A DNA stretch of 46,002 bases from an uncultured Anaerovibrio sp. (GCA_934203205.1 CAKPYV010000017.1:1-46002); one strand, 5' to 3'. Counted from the first letter of the stretch, positions 15,937 to 24,351 are shown. A program made the numbers and translations. The notes: generated by a model not told the origin, from the letters alone.

Positions 15937-18900
15937 TTAGGACTGGGGGTCCTCTAAATCTTCTTCAATACTTTCCTCCAAATCCTTATCCTGTATTAAG
16001 TTGTTATCAATAAATACAGGCAGTCCTTCTAACTTGATTGTCTTTACAGAGTATTGAGGCAGATTGTCCTGCTGCTCTGGCTCTATGGTGCTATCATCAG
16101 CCGTATCAGGTCTGTTTATGGTGATAGCGCTGCTGACGATATTGTCCTGTGCCGCCTGCATGGCCTCTAGTGCTTCCTGTACATTGGCAGGAGGCTGTGG
16201 CGTAGGAGGCTGTGGGGTATCAGGAGAGGTGGAACCACCATCTGGATTTACCGTAGGAGGCTGTGGCGTAGGAGGCTGTGGTGCAGGAGGTTCTGGTGTA
16301 GGAGGCTGCGGCTTAGGAGGCTTTGGCATTACTGGTGGTGCCGGATTGCTGATAATCAGCTGGCCTGGCTCATAGGCAAATTCATAGTTTTTGCTGCTCC
16401 AGCTGCCGTCCAGATAGATATTGTATTTCCCTACCAGCGTAGCCCCATCAGCTCCATCTGTGGTGCCAGCCTTATTGGCATAGCTAAGCTTATCGGTGGA
16501 CAGTCCCAAAGATTCGGGGGTATCATTGCCTACAAACTTTGTGACATAGCTAAAGCCCTTGGTGCCAGCCTCATAGGGTTTATTATTCTTCACTATACTA
16601 TCATCATTGGCCCTGAGTTTTACCAAATGAGGGGTAATCTCCAAGGTGGCACTGGAGGTATCATCAGCCACAAAGGTATAGTCACTGGCAGTAACACCTA
16701 TTTTGCCTATCTTGACCTGATAGCTGCCTACATCAATACCCTCAGCTGGCTGGCCATCCTTGGTTATGGCCAAATCATTGGTGCCAGCAAAATTCAGCAC
16801 ATTGCCAGCTGCAAGGGATTCACCATCAACAAAGCCAGTGTAGGTAAAGTCATTCTGGCTGACACTAGCCTGACCATCATAGGTTTTGCTTATGTTAGGA
16901 GAGGCCAAGGCTACCTTGACTTCCTTTGGCTTTACAACCAGGGTACCGTCCTTGTAGGTAATGATGTAATTGTCCAGGGTATTATTCCCAGACTGCAATT
17001 TTAAATTGTCACATCTGATGCCATAAGTGCCAGTATGGAGAGGCCCCTTATTAGACTGGCCATCCGCCTTGATATAGTCAAGGTCAAAACTGTAGATATC
17101 ATCTTTGTTGATGGAATCATTGTTCTTCAAGCCTGTAAAACTCAACTGGTCCTTGTAATTATCAGTGGCAGAGTTCAGTCCATTATAGGTTATGTTTAAA
17201 TTATTGGTGCTGACTTCCAGTGGGGCAGGAGTTACCCAAAACTCGGTTTGAACATTGTAGTTATTATCACTGGCTCCATTGTACTTAACCTGCTGGTCAA
17301 CATTAGTATTGGCGGAGCCATAGGCTGTGCCATCCTGACCTGTGCCTCCAATATTTTTATTTACATAGTTGGTATCGTATCCAAAGGTATAATTACCGGC
17401 ATCGGCTACACCCTCAAGGAGGAAGGTATTGTTCTTATTCAGGAACTTATTGTCTGCCTGGAGATATTTCTGGGTGAGAGAGGTATCAATTTCTCCCTGG
17501 TCATTGAGAATGTAGGTTTGCAATTTAGAGTTGACCGTTCCATCCTGAGTAAGCCAGGCCTGGGAATCCGAACCATAAACCCGCTCAGAAACAATTTTTA
17601 CTGTAGGCCGATTTACATGGATAGATCCATTGCCCTTGGCCATCAAAGCTTCTAGGTCAGGTTTATAGATTGTACCATACTGGCGGAAATTGCCAGTCAG
17701 ATTGCCATAATCATCCTTTAGGGCATCATAGGTGGCAATACCCCACTTTGTACCATAAGGGAATGGATTATCGGCATAGTTTTTGAAGGCACCCTTATCC
17801 CGGTCCTGGGCAAAGATAAAAACCTTGTTAGCTGTAAAATTAGCATATTTACCTAATTCTACAGAACTGCCGTCAGAGATTATGGTAATACAGCCATTGG
17901 AGGCAGTGATACCGCTATCTGGTTCTCTGCCCGTGTAAATTCTACCAGTGCTATAAATCTCTACCCCTTTAGGGCCGCTGACATTGGTTATAGGGCCTAA
18001 TTCATTTTTATTGTTGTTAAGATTTACGCTGTCCTGAGCCACAGCCTGTTTAATAGGGGTATTATAGAGGGCAGTACCGCTTAAATCTATAATGTCGTCT
18101 GATATTAAATATAGGTTGTTGCCATTTGTATTGAGGGAGCCAGAGTCGCCCCGAATATCGCTCTGTGTTGCCAGATATAATTCATTGTTTATATTTGTAC
18201 TACCTGTAAGATTGATAGGCGCCTTGGTAATAGTGCCGTCTGGCAAAAGGCCAATATAAACACGGCCCGTTAGATTGCTGAATAGTCCTCCAGAACGGAA
18301 GTACTCTGGCTTTATGTAGAGATCCCAGTCATCTCCACCAGTGCTGCCTAGGATAATAGTCTGAATGCCACTTGTATCAGCGGTGTTGAGATAAAGATTT
18401 CCCGTGCCGCTGACCTGGGAATTGCCGTATACATTCAAGTTTTTAGCCATCATATTCAGATTGCCTTCGCCCATATTAAGTTGAACACCACCAAGTTCGA
18501 TTGCATCCTTTGCGATTAAATTCAGAGTGCCCTTTCCCTGCATCTGGATACTTCCTTCACCTAGCTCAATAGTATCTCCTTTAAAGGTAATGGACTTATT
18601 AATTTGTCCCTCATGCATTAGTAAACGAGATTCTCCATAAGGAAAGATGACTTCAACTTCGTATTTGCTAAAGCCCTCCAGGGCATTGAGAAAGTCATAG
18701 TTAATAGAATAAGGAAAATCTGCTGTTAAATCTGGACTGTTTTCAATAATGATGTCAGTATGGTTAGGCTTATACGTAAAGGCTTCATTATTGCCTGAGA
18801 TGATCTTGGCATGGCTGCCGGCTCTGATTATGCGAACCGCAATATCGCCATTGCTATCGCCATTGTTTAACTTTAGACCGTAGGATTTTAGTCTGGCATT

Positions 18901-20739
18901 ATCGGCAACATTAAATTTTTCAGTATTTACCACTAGAGAACCCTTAGTAGACACATTACCGGCAATATTAAGGGTTCGTTCGTCATTTAAATATTCCTGA
19001 TATGCTGTAATATTGGCGTTTTGGAAGTCTACATCCTTTAGATGGATATCCTGATTATCGCCAGCAATAAGTTTGAGATTTTCTACCTTGCTGAAAACAC
19101 CGCCTGAGGCGAAAAGGGAGGCATCGGCCATAGACTCAGCACCGGTGGAGCTGGAGGAGGTGGCTCCAATATAAATACCTTTATTTTCATTAGCCTGTCT
19201 TAGCTCTAATTGATTAATGGCAACGGGAGTAACCCTATCTGCCTGTTTAATGGTATTGGCCGTGATTTTTACCGTATCAGCGCCAATGCTCCCCACATTC
19301 AATACACCGTTTCGACCAGTGGTGATATTAAGAGTGCCATTACCAATATTTATATTGGCCCCATTATTAATACTGCTGCCAGCCTCAGTGGTTTCTAGCG
19401 TGAGATTGGGTGCTTTTTCGCCAGTAAAAGTAATATTCTTATTAATATTGATGGCCTCATTGGCTTTAAGAGTCAGAGTGGCACTCCTATTGCTGTTTTG
19501 GACACTTATCTCACCGTTGACGGTAATCGTTCCGTCATTATTGCCAGCTCTATCTGTATTAAGAGTGACACTGGTGCCTCCTTCTAGAGCATTAGTAACG
19601 GAGTCGGGATTGATATTTGTGCCGTTTAAGTCATCACCACCATCATTAGATATGGTAATATCCACAGGATCGATGAGCCATTGTCCGGCTTTGCCCTGAG
19701 GGGCATTGGCCTGAATGGAGCTATGATCCCCAATGCGGACAATATCCCCGGAAGTTTCAATAAAGCCACCGTCACCAGCCAGATGGCCGCCCTGAGCAGA
19801 AAGCTGTCCGTCTACAGCAGTTTTGTGGTTGGCAATAATTTTGATGGTGCCGCCGTGGCCGTTACTGCCTCCATCAGCAGAAATAGTTCCCGTAGTGGCA
19901 ATATTATCACCAGTAAGGCTGATTTGGCCTGTAGCTTTCCCTAGGGTATCGGCCTGAATCATGCCGGAGTTGTTGACAGCAGAATCCATCAGGGCATCCT
20001 TGCCGGAGGCGGTCATAACTACCAGACCGCCATCAGCCTGAATCAGCTTTTTGTTGGCAACCGCACTCTGGTAAGCACCATCTGTTACGGCTACCGTCAT
20101 TTTGCCATCTCCGTTGTAGTCCAGACTCATGCCAGAGCCAGCAGCCAGATTGACACTGCCTGTCTGGGCGGCAATAATACCCTCATTGACTACCTCCTTA
20201 GCCAGAAGATTGACATAGCCATTCTGGGCGGTAATGGAGCCAGCATTGATTACTGTATTTTGACTGTCTCCAGCAAAGCGGAGCTGTCCCTTGAGAAAAT
20301 CTTCATTGGCTATATTCAGGGTAGAGGCGGTGAGGCCTCCTACATCAACAGAGGAGCCAGGACGGAAAAATACCCCGTTAGGGTTTACCAAGATAACCTG
20401 GCCATTGGCTGTCAGCTGGCCAAAAATCTCCGAAGGATTGGAGCCTATTACCCGGTTCAACAGTATGGCCTGGCTGTTGGGCTGGTTGATATGGACAGCT
20501 TCCCCGCTGCCAATGCCGAAGTTCTGCCAGTTGATAATGGCCTGAGCAGTTTGCTGGGCAATGGTCATGGTACTGCCAGCGGTAGTAATGGCTGCCTGAC
20601 CAGCAGCTACCTGTCCGCCCTCAGGCAGGGCATAGGCGGTAGCTCCGGTGCCGATAATATACAAACCCGCAGCCCAGGCTGCAAAGGCAGATTTCAACTG
20701 ACGGGAGATAGTTTTATTATTCTTGTGCATAGTATTCAT
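15937..20739 (-). CDS. Two-partner secretion exoprotein (filamentous haemagglutinin-like adhesin, TpsA)
   Basis: A 1600-residue exported protein. An extended signal peptide (to about residue 38, ending ATAYA) is followed by a TPS domain with AIINWQNFGIGSGEAVHINQ, ILLNRVIGSNPSEIFGQL and the NPNGVFF motif that TpsB partners recognise. The middle is a long beta-helix with many N/D/G repeats. Near residues 1190-1490 are at least three MBG/YDG-type repeats (ITYNGLNS, KTYDGQAS), then a PPTPQPP-rich linker and an acidic tail (LEESIEEDLEDPQS). No C-terminal CDI toxin or VENN motif was recognised, so an adhesin role is more likely. The tpsB gene lies 16 bases upstream. Confidence 0.9.
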   Translation of the reverse strand: MNTMHKNNKTISRQLKSAFAAWAAGLYIIGTGATAYALPEGGQVAAGQAAITTAGSTMTIAQQTAQAIINWQNFGIGSGEAVHINQPNSQAILLNRVIGSNPSEIFGQLTANGQVILVNPNGVFFRPGSSVDVGGLTASTLNIANEDFLKGQLRFAGDSQNTVINAGSITAQNGYVNLLAKEVVNEGIIAAQTGSVNLAAGSGMSLDYNGDGKMTVAVTDGAYQSAVANKKLIQADGGLVVMTASGKDALMDSAVNNSGMIQADTLGKATGQISLTGDNIATTGTISADGGSNGHGGTIKIIANHKTAVDGQLSAQGGHLAGDGGFIETSGDIVRIGDHSSIQANAPQGKAGQWLIDPVDITISNDGGDDLNGTNINPDSVTNALEGGTSVTLNTDRAGNNDGTITVNGEISVQNSNRSATLTLKANEAININKNITFTGEKAPNLTLETTEAGSSINNGANINIGNGTLNITTGRNGVLNVGSIGADTVKITANTIKQADRVTPVAINQLELRQANENKGIYIGATSSSSTGAESMADASLFASGGVFSKVENLKLIAGDNQDIHLKDVDFQNANITAYQEYLNDERTLNIAGNVSTKGSLVVNTEKFNVADNARLKSYGLKLNNGDSNGDIAVRIIRAGSHAKIISGNNEAFTYKPNHTDIIIENSPDLTADFPYSINYDFLNALEGFSKYEVEVIFPYGESRLLMHEGQINKSITFKGDTIELGEGSIQMQGKGTLNLIAKDAIELGGVQLNMGEGNLNMMAKNLNVYGNSQVSGTGNLYLNTADTSGIQTIILGSTGGDDWDLYIKPEYFRSGGLFSNLTGRVYIGLLPDGTITKAPINLTGSTNINNELYLATQSDIRGDSGSLNTNGNNLYLISDDIIDLSGTALYNTPIKQAVAQDSVNLNNNKNELGPITNVSGPKGVEIYSTGRIYTGREPDSGITASNGCITIISDGSSVELGKYANFTANKVFIFAQDRDKGAFKNYADNPFPYGTKWGIATYDALKDDYGNLTGNFRQYGTIYKPDLEALMAKGNGSIHVNRPTVKIVSERVYGSDSQAWLTQDGTVNSKLQTYILNDQGEIDTSLTQKYLQADNKFLNKNNTFLLEGVADAGNYTFGYDTNYVNKNIGGTGQDGTAYGSANTNVDQQVKYNGASDNNYNVQTEFWVTPAPLEVSTNNLNITYNGLNSATDNYKDQLSFTGLKNNDSINKDDIYSFDLDYIKADGQSNKGPLHTGTYGIRCDNLKLQSGNNTLDNYIITYKDGTLVVKPKEVKVALASPNISKTYDGQASVSQNDFTYTGFVDGESLAAGNVLNFAGTNDLAITKDGQPAEGIDVGSYQVKIGKIGVTASDYTFVADDTSSATLEITPHLVKLRANDDSIVKNNKPYEAGTKGFSYVTKFVGNDTPESLGLSTDKLSYANKAGTTDGADGATLVGKYNIYLDGSWSSKNYEFAYEPGQLIISNPAPPVMPKPPKPQPPTPEPPAPQPPTPQPPTVNPDGGSTSPDTPQPPTPQPPANVQEALEAMQAAQDNIVSSAITINRPDTADDSTIEPEQQDNLPQYSVKTIKLEGLPVFIDNNLIQDKDLEESIEEDLEDPQS

Positions 20740-20755
20740 TCCTTTCCACCTTTCT

Positions 20756-22378
20756 TTAGAAGAATTTGTATAGCTGGAACCAGAGACGACCGCTGCGGTC
20801 TACGTCGGCAGTGTCCTTCTCCATGCGGAATTTGCGAGCATAGTGGAGGCGGGCCACCCAATTGTCACTATTGTTCCAATTTAGGCCCACACCCCAGCCA
20901 TAAAGCTCTCGTGTCACCGAGGTGGCCAGAATATTTTCTACTCCGCCGCCATCTACGAAAGCAATTAATTGGAAGCTATTGGGGGCCTGAGCTGGCTGGG
21001 GGAGTGTCCAGCGAAGTTCCGCTGTGGCCAGCCAGGCTCTATCCCCGGAGGCTTCTCCAGTAGGATAGGCTCTTACCGCAAAAGGCCCGGTAATAGGCAT
21101 TTTTTCAGAGGAATCCAGACTGTTGGCACTCCACTGCATATTAAGAGCAGTATAAAGGCTCAATCTATCGGCTAGAGGCTGGTTGCGGGTATAGCTCAGA
21201 TTCCACTTGCCAAAATTTCCGGCAGGAGCCATAGCCCCAAGGTCAGCCATGGCCTTGGTAATATCGTCCTCATGGCTCATATGGCCATAGGTATAGCTAA
21301 GACTGTAATTATTCTGGGCAAGGCCTAGATGGCTTCTGTCCTGCCAATCACCGTGGGTTTCCAGTACCACAGCTCCGGAGGTTTTGCGGCCCTGCCAGTT
21401 GAAGCTGTCATAATTGTCCTGCAGCCATTTGTAATCATAGCGCAGTCCCACATAATTGTTGGCCATACGGGAGCGGAGGGTATTCAGCTGATAGGACAGG
21501 GAAAGGGTATCTGCATCACCCTGCATACCCATGCCGGTAAAGGCACCGCCGATTTCGTACTGGGAACGGCCATAGCTGATACCGTAACGCTGTCCCTGTC
21601 CAAAGGCAGGACTGCCATAGGTAAAGCTGTAGCCTGTCTGACCGTGACCGGTATATAGCACACTGGCGGTGAAAATATCTCCCTGCTTTAGAGGATTGGC
21701 ACCGTTGACCAAGGCACTGTAGCGATAACGGCCTGTATTGCTATAGCCGCCGTTGTCCACTCCCAGATAGCCGGAAACTGGATGATTCTTGGGATTTACG
21801 GTAATCAACAGGGAGGAGGTGCCGGATTGACTGCCTGCCATTAGCAGGGAGCTGGCCTCTACATCGGCCAAATCATTTAACAGCAGAATACCCCGTTCCA
21901 AATTTTGGTGCTGGATAATTTCTCCTGATTTTACCTTGGTTCCCAGCTCCCGGAGAATTACAGCATCGGGGATATCAGTATGGTTTTCCAGCTTCACCTC
22001 ATCATAGTGACCTACCGCCACGGCAATATCCACATGGCCGGTGGAGAAGTCCTGAGGAGGGATGTAGGCGGTGGCTACCATATAGCCCTGCTGACGGAGA
22101 TAGCGGGTAATCTGAGCAGCCGCTTCCTTCAACTGGGGCAGGGTGGCTTCAGTGCCTACCAGCTGTGGCAGCTGTTTTTCCAGCTCCTGACTGGTGGCAA
22201 TACCCTCAATGCCACGAAAGCTTAGGCTTTTTACCAACATAGAGGGTTCATCCTCGCTAGCTTGACTTGTGGCGGGCTGATTTGTTTTTTGGGCTTGAAT
22301 TGGAGGCTGATATGCTAGCAGTCCAATAGCAGATAAGGCGGCAATGGCCAGTATCTTTTTTGTATGTTTTTGTTTCAT
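20756..22378 (-). CDS. Two-partner secretion outer-membrane transporter (TpsB, ShlB/FhaC/HecB family)
   Basis: A 540-residue Omp85-superfamily pore that exports the adjacent TpsA. It has a signal peptide (to about residue 29, PPIQA), a POTRA segment (SMLVKSLSFRGIEGIATS...), a second POTRA-like region, then a 16-strand type barrel with YLGVDNGGYSNTGRYRYS, the family motif VRAYPTGEASGD (usually VRGY) and FVDGGGV. It ends in an aromatic residue (YKFF), as outer-membrane barrels do. The ATG at 22378 is preferred because GAGGT sits 8 bases before it; the longer frame to 22393 would use that site as coding sequence. Confidence 0.93.
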   Translation of the reverse strand: MKQKHTKKILAIAALSAIGLLAYQPPIQAQKTNQPATSQASEDEPSMLVKSLSFRGIEGIATSQELEKQLPQLVGTEATLPQLKEAAAQITRYLRQQGYMVATAYIPPQDFSTGHVDIAVAVGHYDEVKLENHTDIPDAVILRELGTKVKSGEIIQHQNLERGILLLNDLADVEASSLLMAGSQSGTSSLLITVNPKNHPVSGYLGVDNGGYSNTGRYRYSALVNGANPLKQGDIFTASVLYTGHGQTGYSFTYGSPAFGQGQRYGISYGRSQYEIGGAFTGMGMQGDADTLSLSYQLNTLRSRMANNYVGLRYDYKWLQDNYDSFNWQGRKTSGAVVLETHGDWQDRSHLGLAQNNYSLSYTYGHMSHEDDITKAMADLGAMAPAGNFGKWNLSYTRNQPLADRLSLYTALNMQWSANSLDSSEKMPITGPFAVRAYPTGEASGDRAWLATAELRWTLPQPAQAPNSFQLIAFVDGGGVENILATSVTRELYGWGVGLNWNNSDNWVARLHYARKFRMEKDTADVDRSGRLWFQLYKFF

Positions 22379-22471
22379 AATCAAATACCTCATTTATGCT
22401 ATTTTATCCTTGGAAATGGTTTTCCATGAAGATATTAAATAGTAAAGTTTAAACACAGTCTTCATATATAT

Positions 22472-22534
22472 ATTATACAATGAGAAATGTCCATCGCCCA
22501 TGTCTATTCACGGAATATATTGCAGATTCACGGA
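22472..22534 (-). promoter_or_regulatory. tpsB promoter with two spaced direct repeats
   Basis: The minus strand has a good -10 (TATAAT, 22472-22477) but nothing like a -35 box. Upstream are two identical 9-base direct repeats, TCCGTGAAT, at 22506-22514 and 22526-22534, 20 bases start to start. The nearer repeat ends 28 bases before the -10, placing it near -42. Two same-face direct repeats next to a promoter without a -35 box is a typical activator layout (LytTR or OmpR-type regulators). Inferred. Confidence 0.5.
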
Positions 22535-22663
22535 TTTTATTTGTTAAAATGTCCACTAAAGACGGACAGTGACTTGTTATGTGGCATATTCCGTTCAATA
22601 AAACTTCAACCATAATGTAAAGTGCCGCTCCTTAAGCTAGACCAGATATATCTAAATTTGCAG

Positions 22664-22706
22664 ACAAAAAGAGCACACATGCCTTGAGATGGCTATGTAT
22701 GCTCTT
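22664..22706 (-). terminator. Terminator-like hairpin on the minus strand
   Basis: AAGAGCA and TGCTCTT, with inner ACATGCC and GGCTATGT, form a hairpin followed by TTTTT on the minus strand. No annotated gene ends here, so it implies an unannotated minus-strand transcript arriving from the 22.7-23.6 kb gap. Confidence 0.55.
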
Positions 22707-22713
22707 ATCTTAT

Positions 22714-22947
22714 CATATACCCTTACAGGTACGCTGGCGCTATATTGATGTGCAAAACTATCCCCTATTAATGGCGATATGGGAGTACCCTTTCAGGCAC
22801 GCTCTCGCTACTTTTCTCGCCTAGCGGTACTAAAGCTCTCATGAGGCAATTCGTGGCTGACGCCCCGAAAGCTCATGAATCGCTAAGTACCGAGGCGCGA
22901 AGAGTACCTGTGCAGGGTACTCCCATACCGCTTATTAGTGTATTCAT
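22714..22947. repeat. Repeat element B, copy 2
   Basis: 22714-22828 is almost identical to 45889-46002 (two differences). Two related motifs occur in tandem: TACCCTTACAGGTACGCTGG then CGCTA (about 22718), and TACCCTTTCAGGCACGCTCT then CGCTA (about 22784). The second opens a long hairpin whose ends GGGAGTACCC and GGGTACTCCC are perfectly complementary, with further pairing inside (CGGTACT/AGTACCG). It shares the AGGCACGCTC core with copy 1 but not the rest of the arms, so the motif and the hairpin shape are conserved more than the sequence. Confidence 0.6.
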
Positions 22948-23103
22948 CGCAATTTTCCGCCTTGACACAATTTGTAGATTTTGCGAACTAGCTGAAAAAG
23001 AACAGCAGATGATAGTACCCTAAGAAACCCCTTACTGAGCGATATTTAGTTTATATTACCTCTATTTTGGGATTTAGAATCGAAAAATCACGATGATTCG
23101 ACA

Positions 23104-23298
23104 ACAGCCGGAGGGGCATGACACTTTTGCGTCGGGAGACTCTTGCTTTTGCGTAGCAAAAGTGGCCCCGGTGGCACTCTCTATCATTACGGCCTCTGTG
23201 AATTGGCTCAGCGACAAGCGGTATCTGTGCGTAAGGATAAACCCTCAGGTAGGGCCATTAAGTCGGACAGAGCAAAAGTTGTTATGACCGCAGGCTGT
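23104..23298. repeat. Structured repeat element A, copy 2
   Basis: Second copy of the element at 11-205. Helices: ACAGCC 23104-23109 with GGCTGT 23293-23298; GGGGC 23113-23117 plus CACTTTTGC 23122-23130 with GCAAAAGTGGCCCC 23156-23169; CTCTGT 23194-23199 with ACAGAG 23267-23272; AATTGGCTC 23201-23209 with GGGCCATT 23252-23259 (one bulge). All nine differences between copies are outside these helices. A 64-codon frame at 23093-23287 is open but has no ribosome binding site. Element B lies 150-200 bases upstream. Confidence 0.6.
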
Positions 23299-23429
23299 AT
23301 TTCGATAACCTTTGACATCCCGAATTATATTTACATCCTTAGGGAGATAATCAACTTGGCAACTCAGAATTTATGAAGCTACTACATTTTGGTGGAGTTT
23401 TAAGATTGTGTCTTAAATATTTTGTATAC

Positions 23430-23531
23430 GAGAAAAGGGTGGAAAATCTTCCACCCTGCTCGACGGTTATATGACGTACGCCGCAATCAAAGAATAAGTG
23501 CGGGAAAACGGCGAGGCCATTTCTTTAACCT
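23430..23531 (-). ncRNA. Candidate orphan small RNA
   Basis: A near-consensus minus-strand promoter (TTGACA 23561-23566, 17 bases, TATACT 23538-23543) points into DNA without a gene. About 75 bases past the expected start is a strong hairpin, GGGTGGAA/TTCCACCC (23437-23456), followed on the minus strand by TTTTCTCG, a weak terminator tail. The roughly 100-base product can close with GGTTA/TAACC around a CGCCG/CGGCG helix. I did not recognise a known RNA family. Start and end are predictions. Confidence 0.55.
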
Positions 23532-23537
23532 GAGAAT

Positions 23538-23566
23538 AGTATATTATTTTACTCCTACTTTGTCAA
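23538..23566 (-). promoter_or_regulatory. Near-consensus promoter facing the candidate sRNA
   Basis: On the minus strand TTGACA (23561-23566) and TATACT (23538-23543) are 17 bases apart. No coding frame with a ribosome binding site follows. Confidence 0.65.
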
Positions 23567-23623
23567 GAAAAATGTATGACAATAATAATTATTTTTCGAG
23601 GATTTTTTCCAGATAAGGTCGGT

Positions 23624-23687
23624 TTTGTATACAAATGTGCATATGTGATGGACTGAGAACGTGAACAGTGATTTTTTGTATACAAAA
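23624..23687. promoter_or_regulatory. Pair of identical TTTGTATACAAA palindromes
   Basis: TTTGTATACAAA occurs at 23624-23635 and, extended to TTTTGTATACAAAA, at 23674-23687, with centres 51 bases apart (about five helical turns). A half-related TTTTGTATACGAGAAAA sits near 23420. The spacing fits a dimeric repressor bound at two sites, upstream of the sRNA promoter and downstream of the thioesterase gene. Regulator unknown. Confidence 0.45.
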
Positions 23688-23735
23688 TCGTTGTACAAAT
23701 ATTCATATTGAGATTTATGACCGTAGAAAATTTTC

Positions 23736-24161
23736 TTAGGCTGTGTAAGGCCCGATGACAAAGAAATTAGCTGTGGCCTTGCAGCAAACCTGTCCTTGGT
23801 CATCTACAATTTCAGTTTCGCAGACCAGGGTTTTGCGGCCATTATGAATAATTTTTCCTGTAGCCTGTATGGTGTCTCCCTCTGGTACGGCCTTGACAAA
23901 ATACATATTCATGGACTGAGTAACAACTTTTTTGTTGACGGAGAGACAGGTAGCACCCATAGCGGTATCTGCTAAACTTGCCAAAGCTCCTCCGTGGGCA
24001 ATATGATAAAAATTTGAAAGCTGATTTTGAGCTTTCATAGACAGAGTAACCTGTCCAAATTGGCTTTTTTCTAACTGTATACCTAACAATTGTACGAAGG
24101 GATTGTTGTTATAGAAGTTATTTAGATGCTCCGAAAAATCAGGATTAGTTGTAGATGTCAT
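23736..24161 (-). CDS. Hotdog-fold thioesterase, PaaI family
   Basis: A 141-residue acyl-CoA thioesterase of the PaaI/YbgC-like hotdog superfamily, cytoplasmic. The signature is YHIAHGGALASLADTAMGA, with the HGG turn and the downstream acidic residue used in catalysis, followed by TQSMNMYFVKAVPEGD and the GRKTLVCETEIVDDQG strand pair. Substrate cannot be deduced. The ATG at 24161 was chosen because GGGGG lies 8-12 bases upstream; a longer frame to 24329 would run through hairpins and the promoter region. The leader contains a terminator-like hairpin (24185-24205). Confidence 0.88.
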   Translation of the reverse strand: MTSTTNPDFSEHLNNFYNNNPFVQLLGIQLEKSQFGQVTLSMKAQNQLSNFYHIAHGGALASLADTAMGATCLSVNKKVVTQSMNMYFVKAVPEGDTIQATGKIIHNGRKTLVCETEIVDDQGQVCCKATANFFVIGPYTA

Positions 24162-24184
24162 GGAAATACCCCCTTTTAGGATGT

Positions 24185-24267
24185 TAAAAAAGGCGAACAA
24201 CGCCTGACAAGGAAAAATTTTTTCAAAAATTTTTCCAGAAATTAACCAGAATTTATAATTTATTATA
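24185..24267 (-). promoter_or_regulatory. Thioesterase promoter and possible attenuator
   Basis: An extended -10 promoter, TGGTATAAT (-10 at 24262-24267, minus strand), is followed in the leader by hairpin GGAAAAAT/ATTTTTCC (24211-24236) and then by AGGCG-TTGTT-CGCCT with six T (24185-24205), about 24 bases before the start codon. A terminator inside the leader suggests attenuation. It may instead only stop read-through from the upstream operon. Confidence 0.45.
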
Positions 24268-24351
24268 CCATAATTTTTGCTTATATAGCGCCCAAAAGAT
24301 TGGTTTTTTGGCTTGTGTATTATGTGCAAATTTTGGAGCTAAAAACAAGAA

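Noticed and set aside
15937..16200. CDI toxin and immunity module at the TpsA C-terminus
   Set aside because: No VENN-type motif, toxin domain or small immunity gene was seen; the tail is short and acidic.
23093..23287. A 64-codon frame in element A as a small protein gene
   Set aside because: Open in both copies, but lacking a ribosome binding site and without a bias to synonymous changes; RNA structure explains conservation better.
23430..23460. T-box antiterminator (AGGGTGG motif)
   Set aside because: The TGGNACCGCG core is absent and no aminoacyl-tRNA synthetase or amino-acid gene follows.
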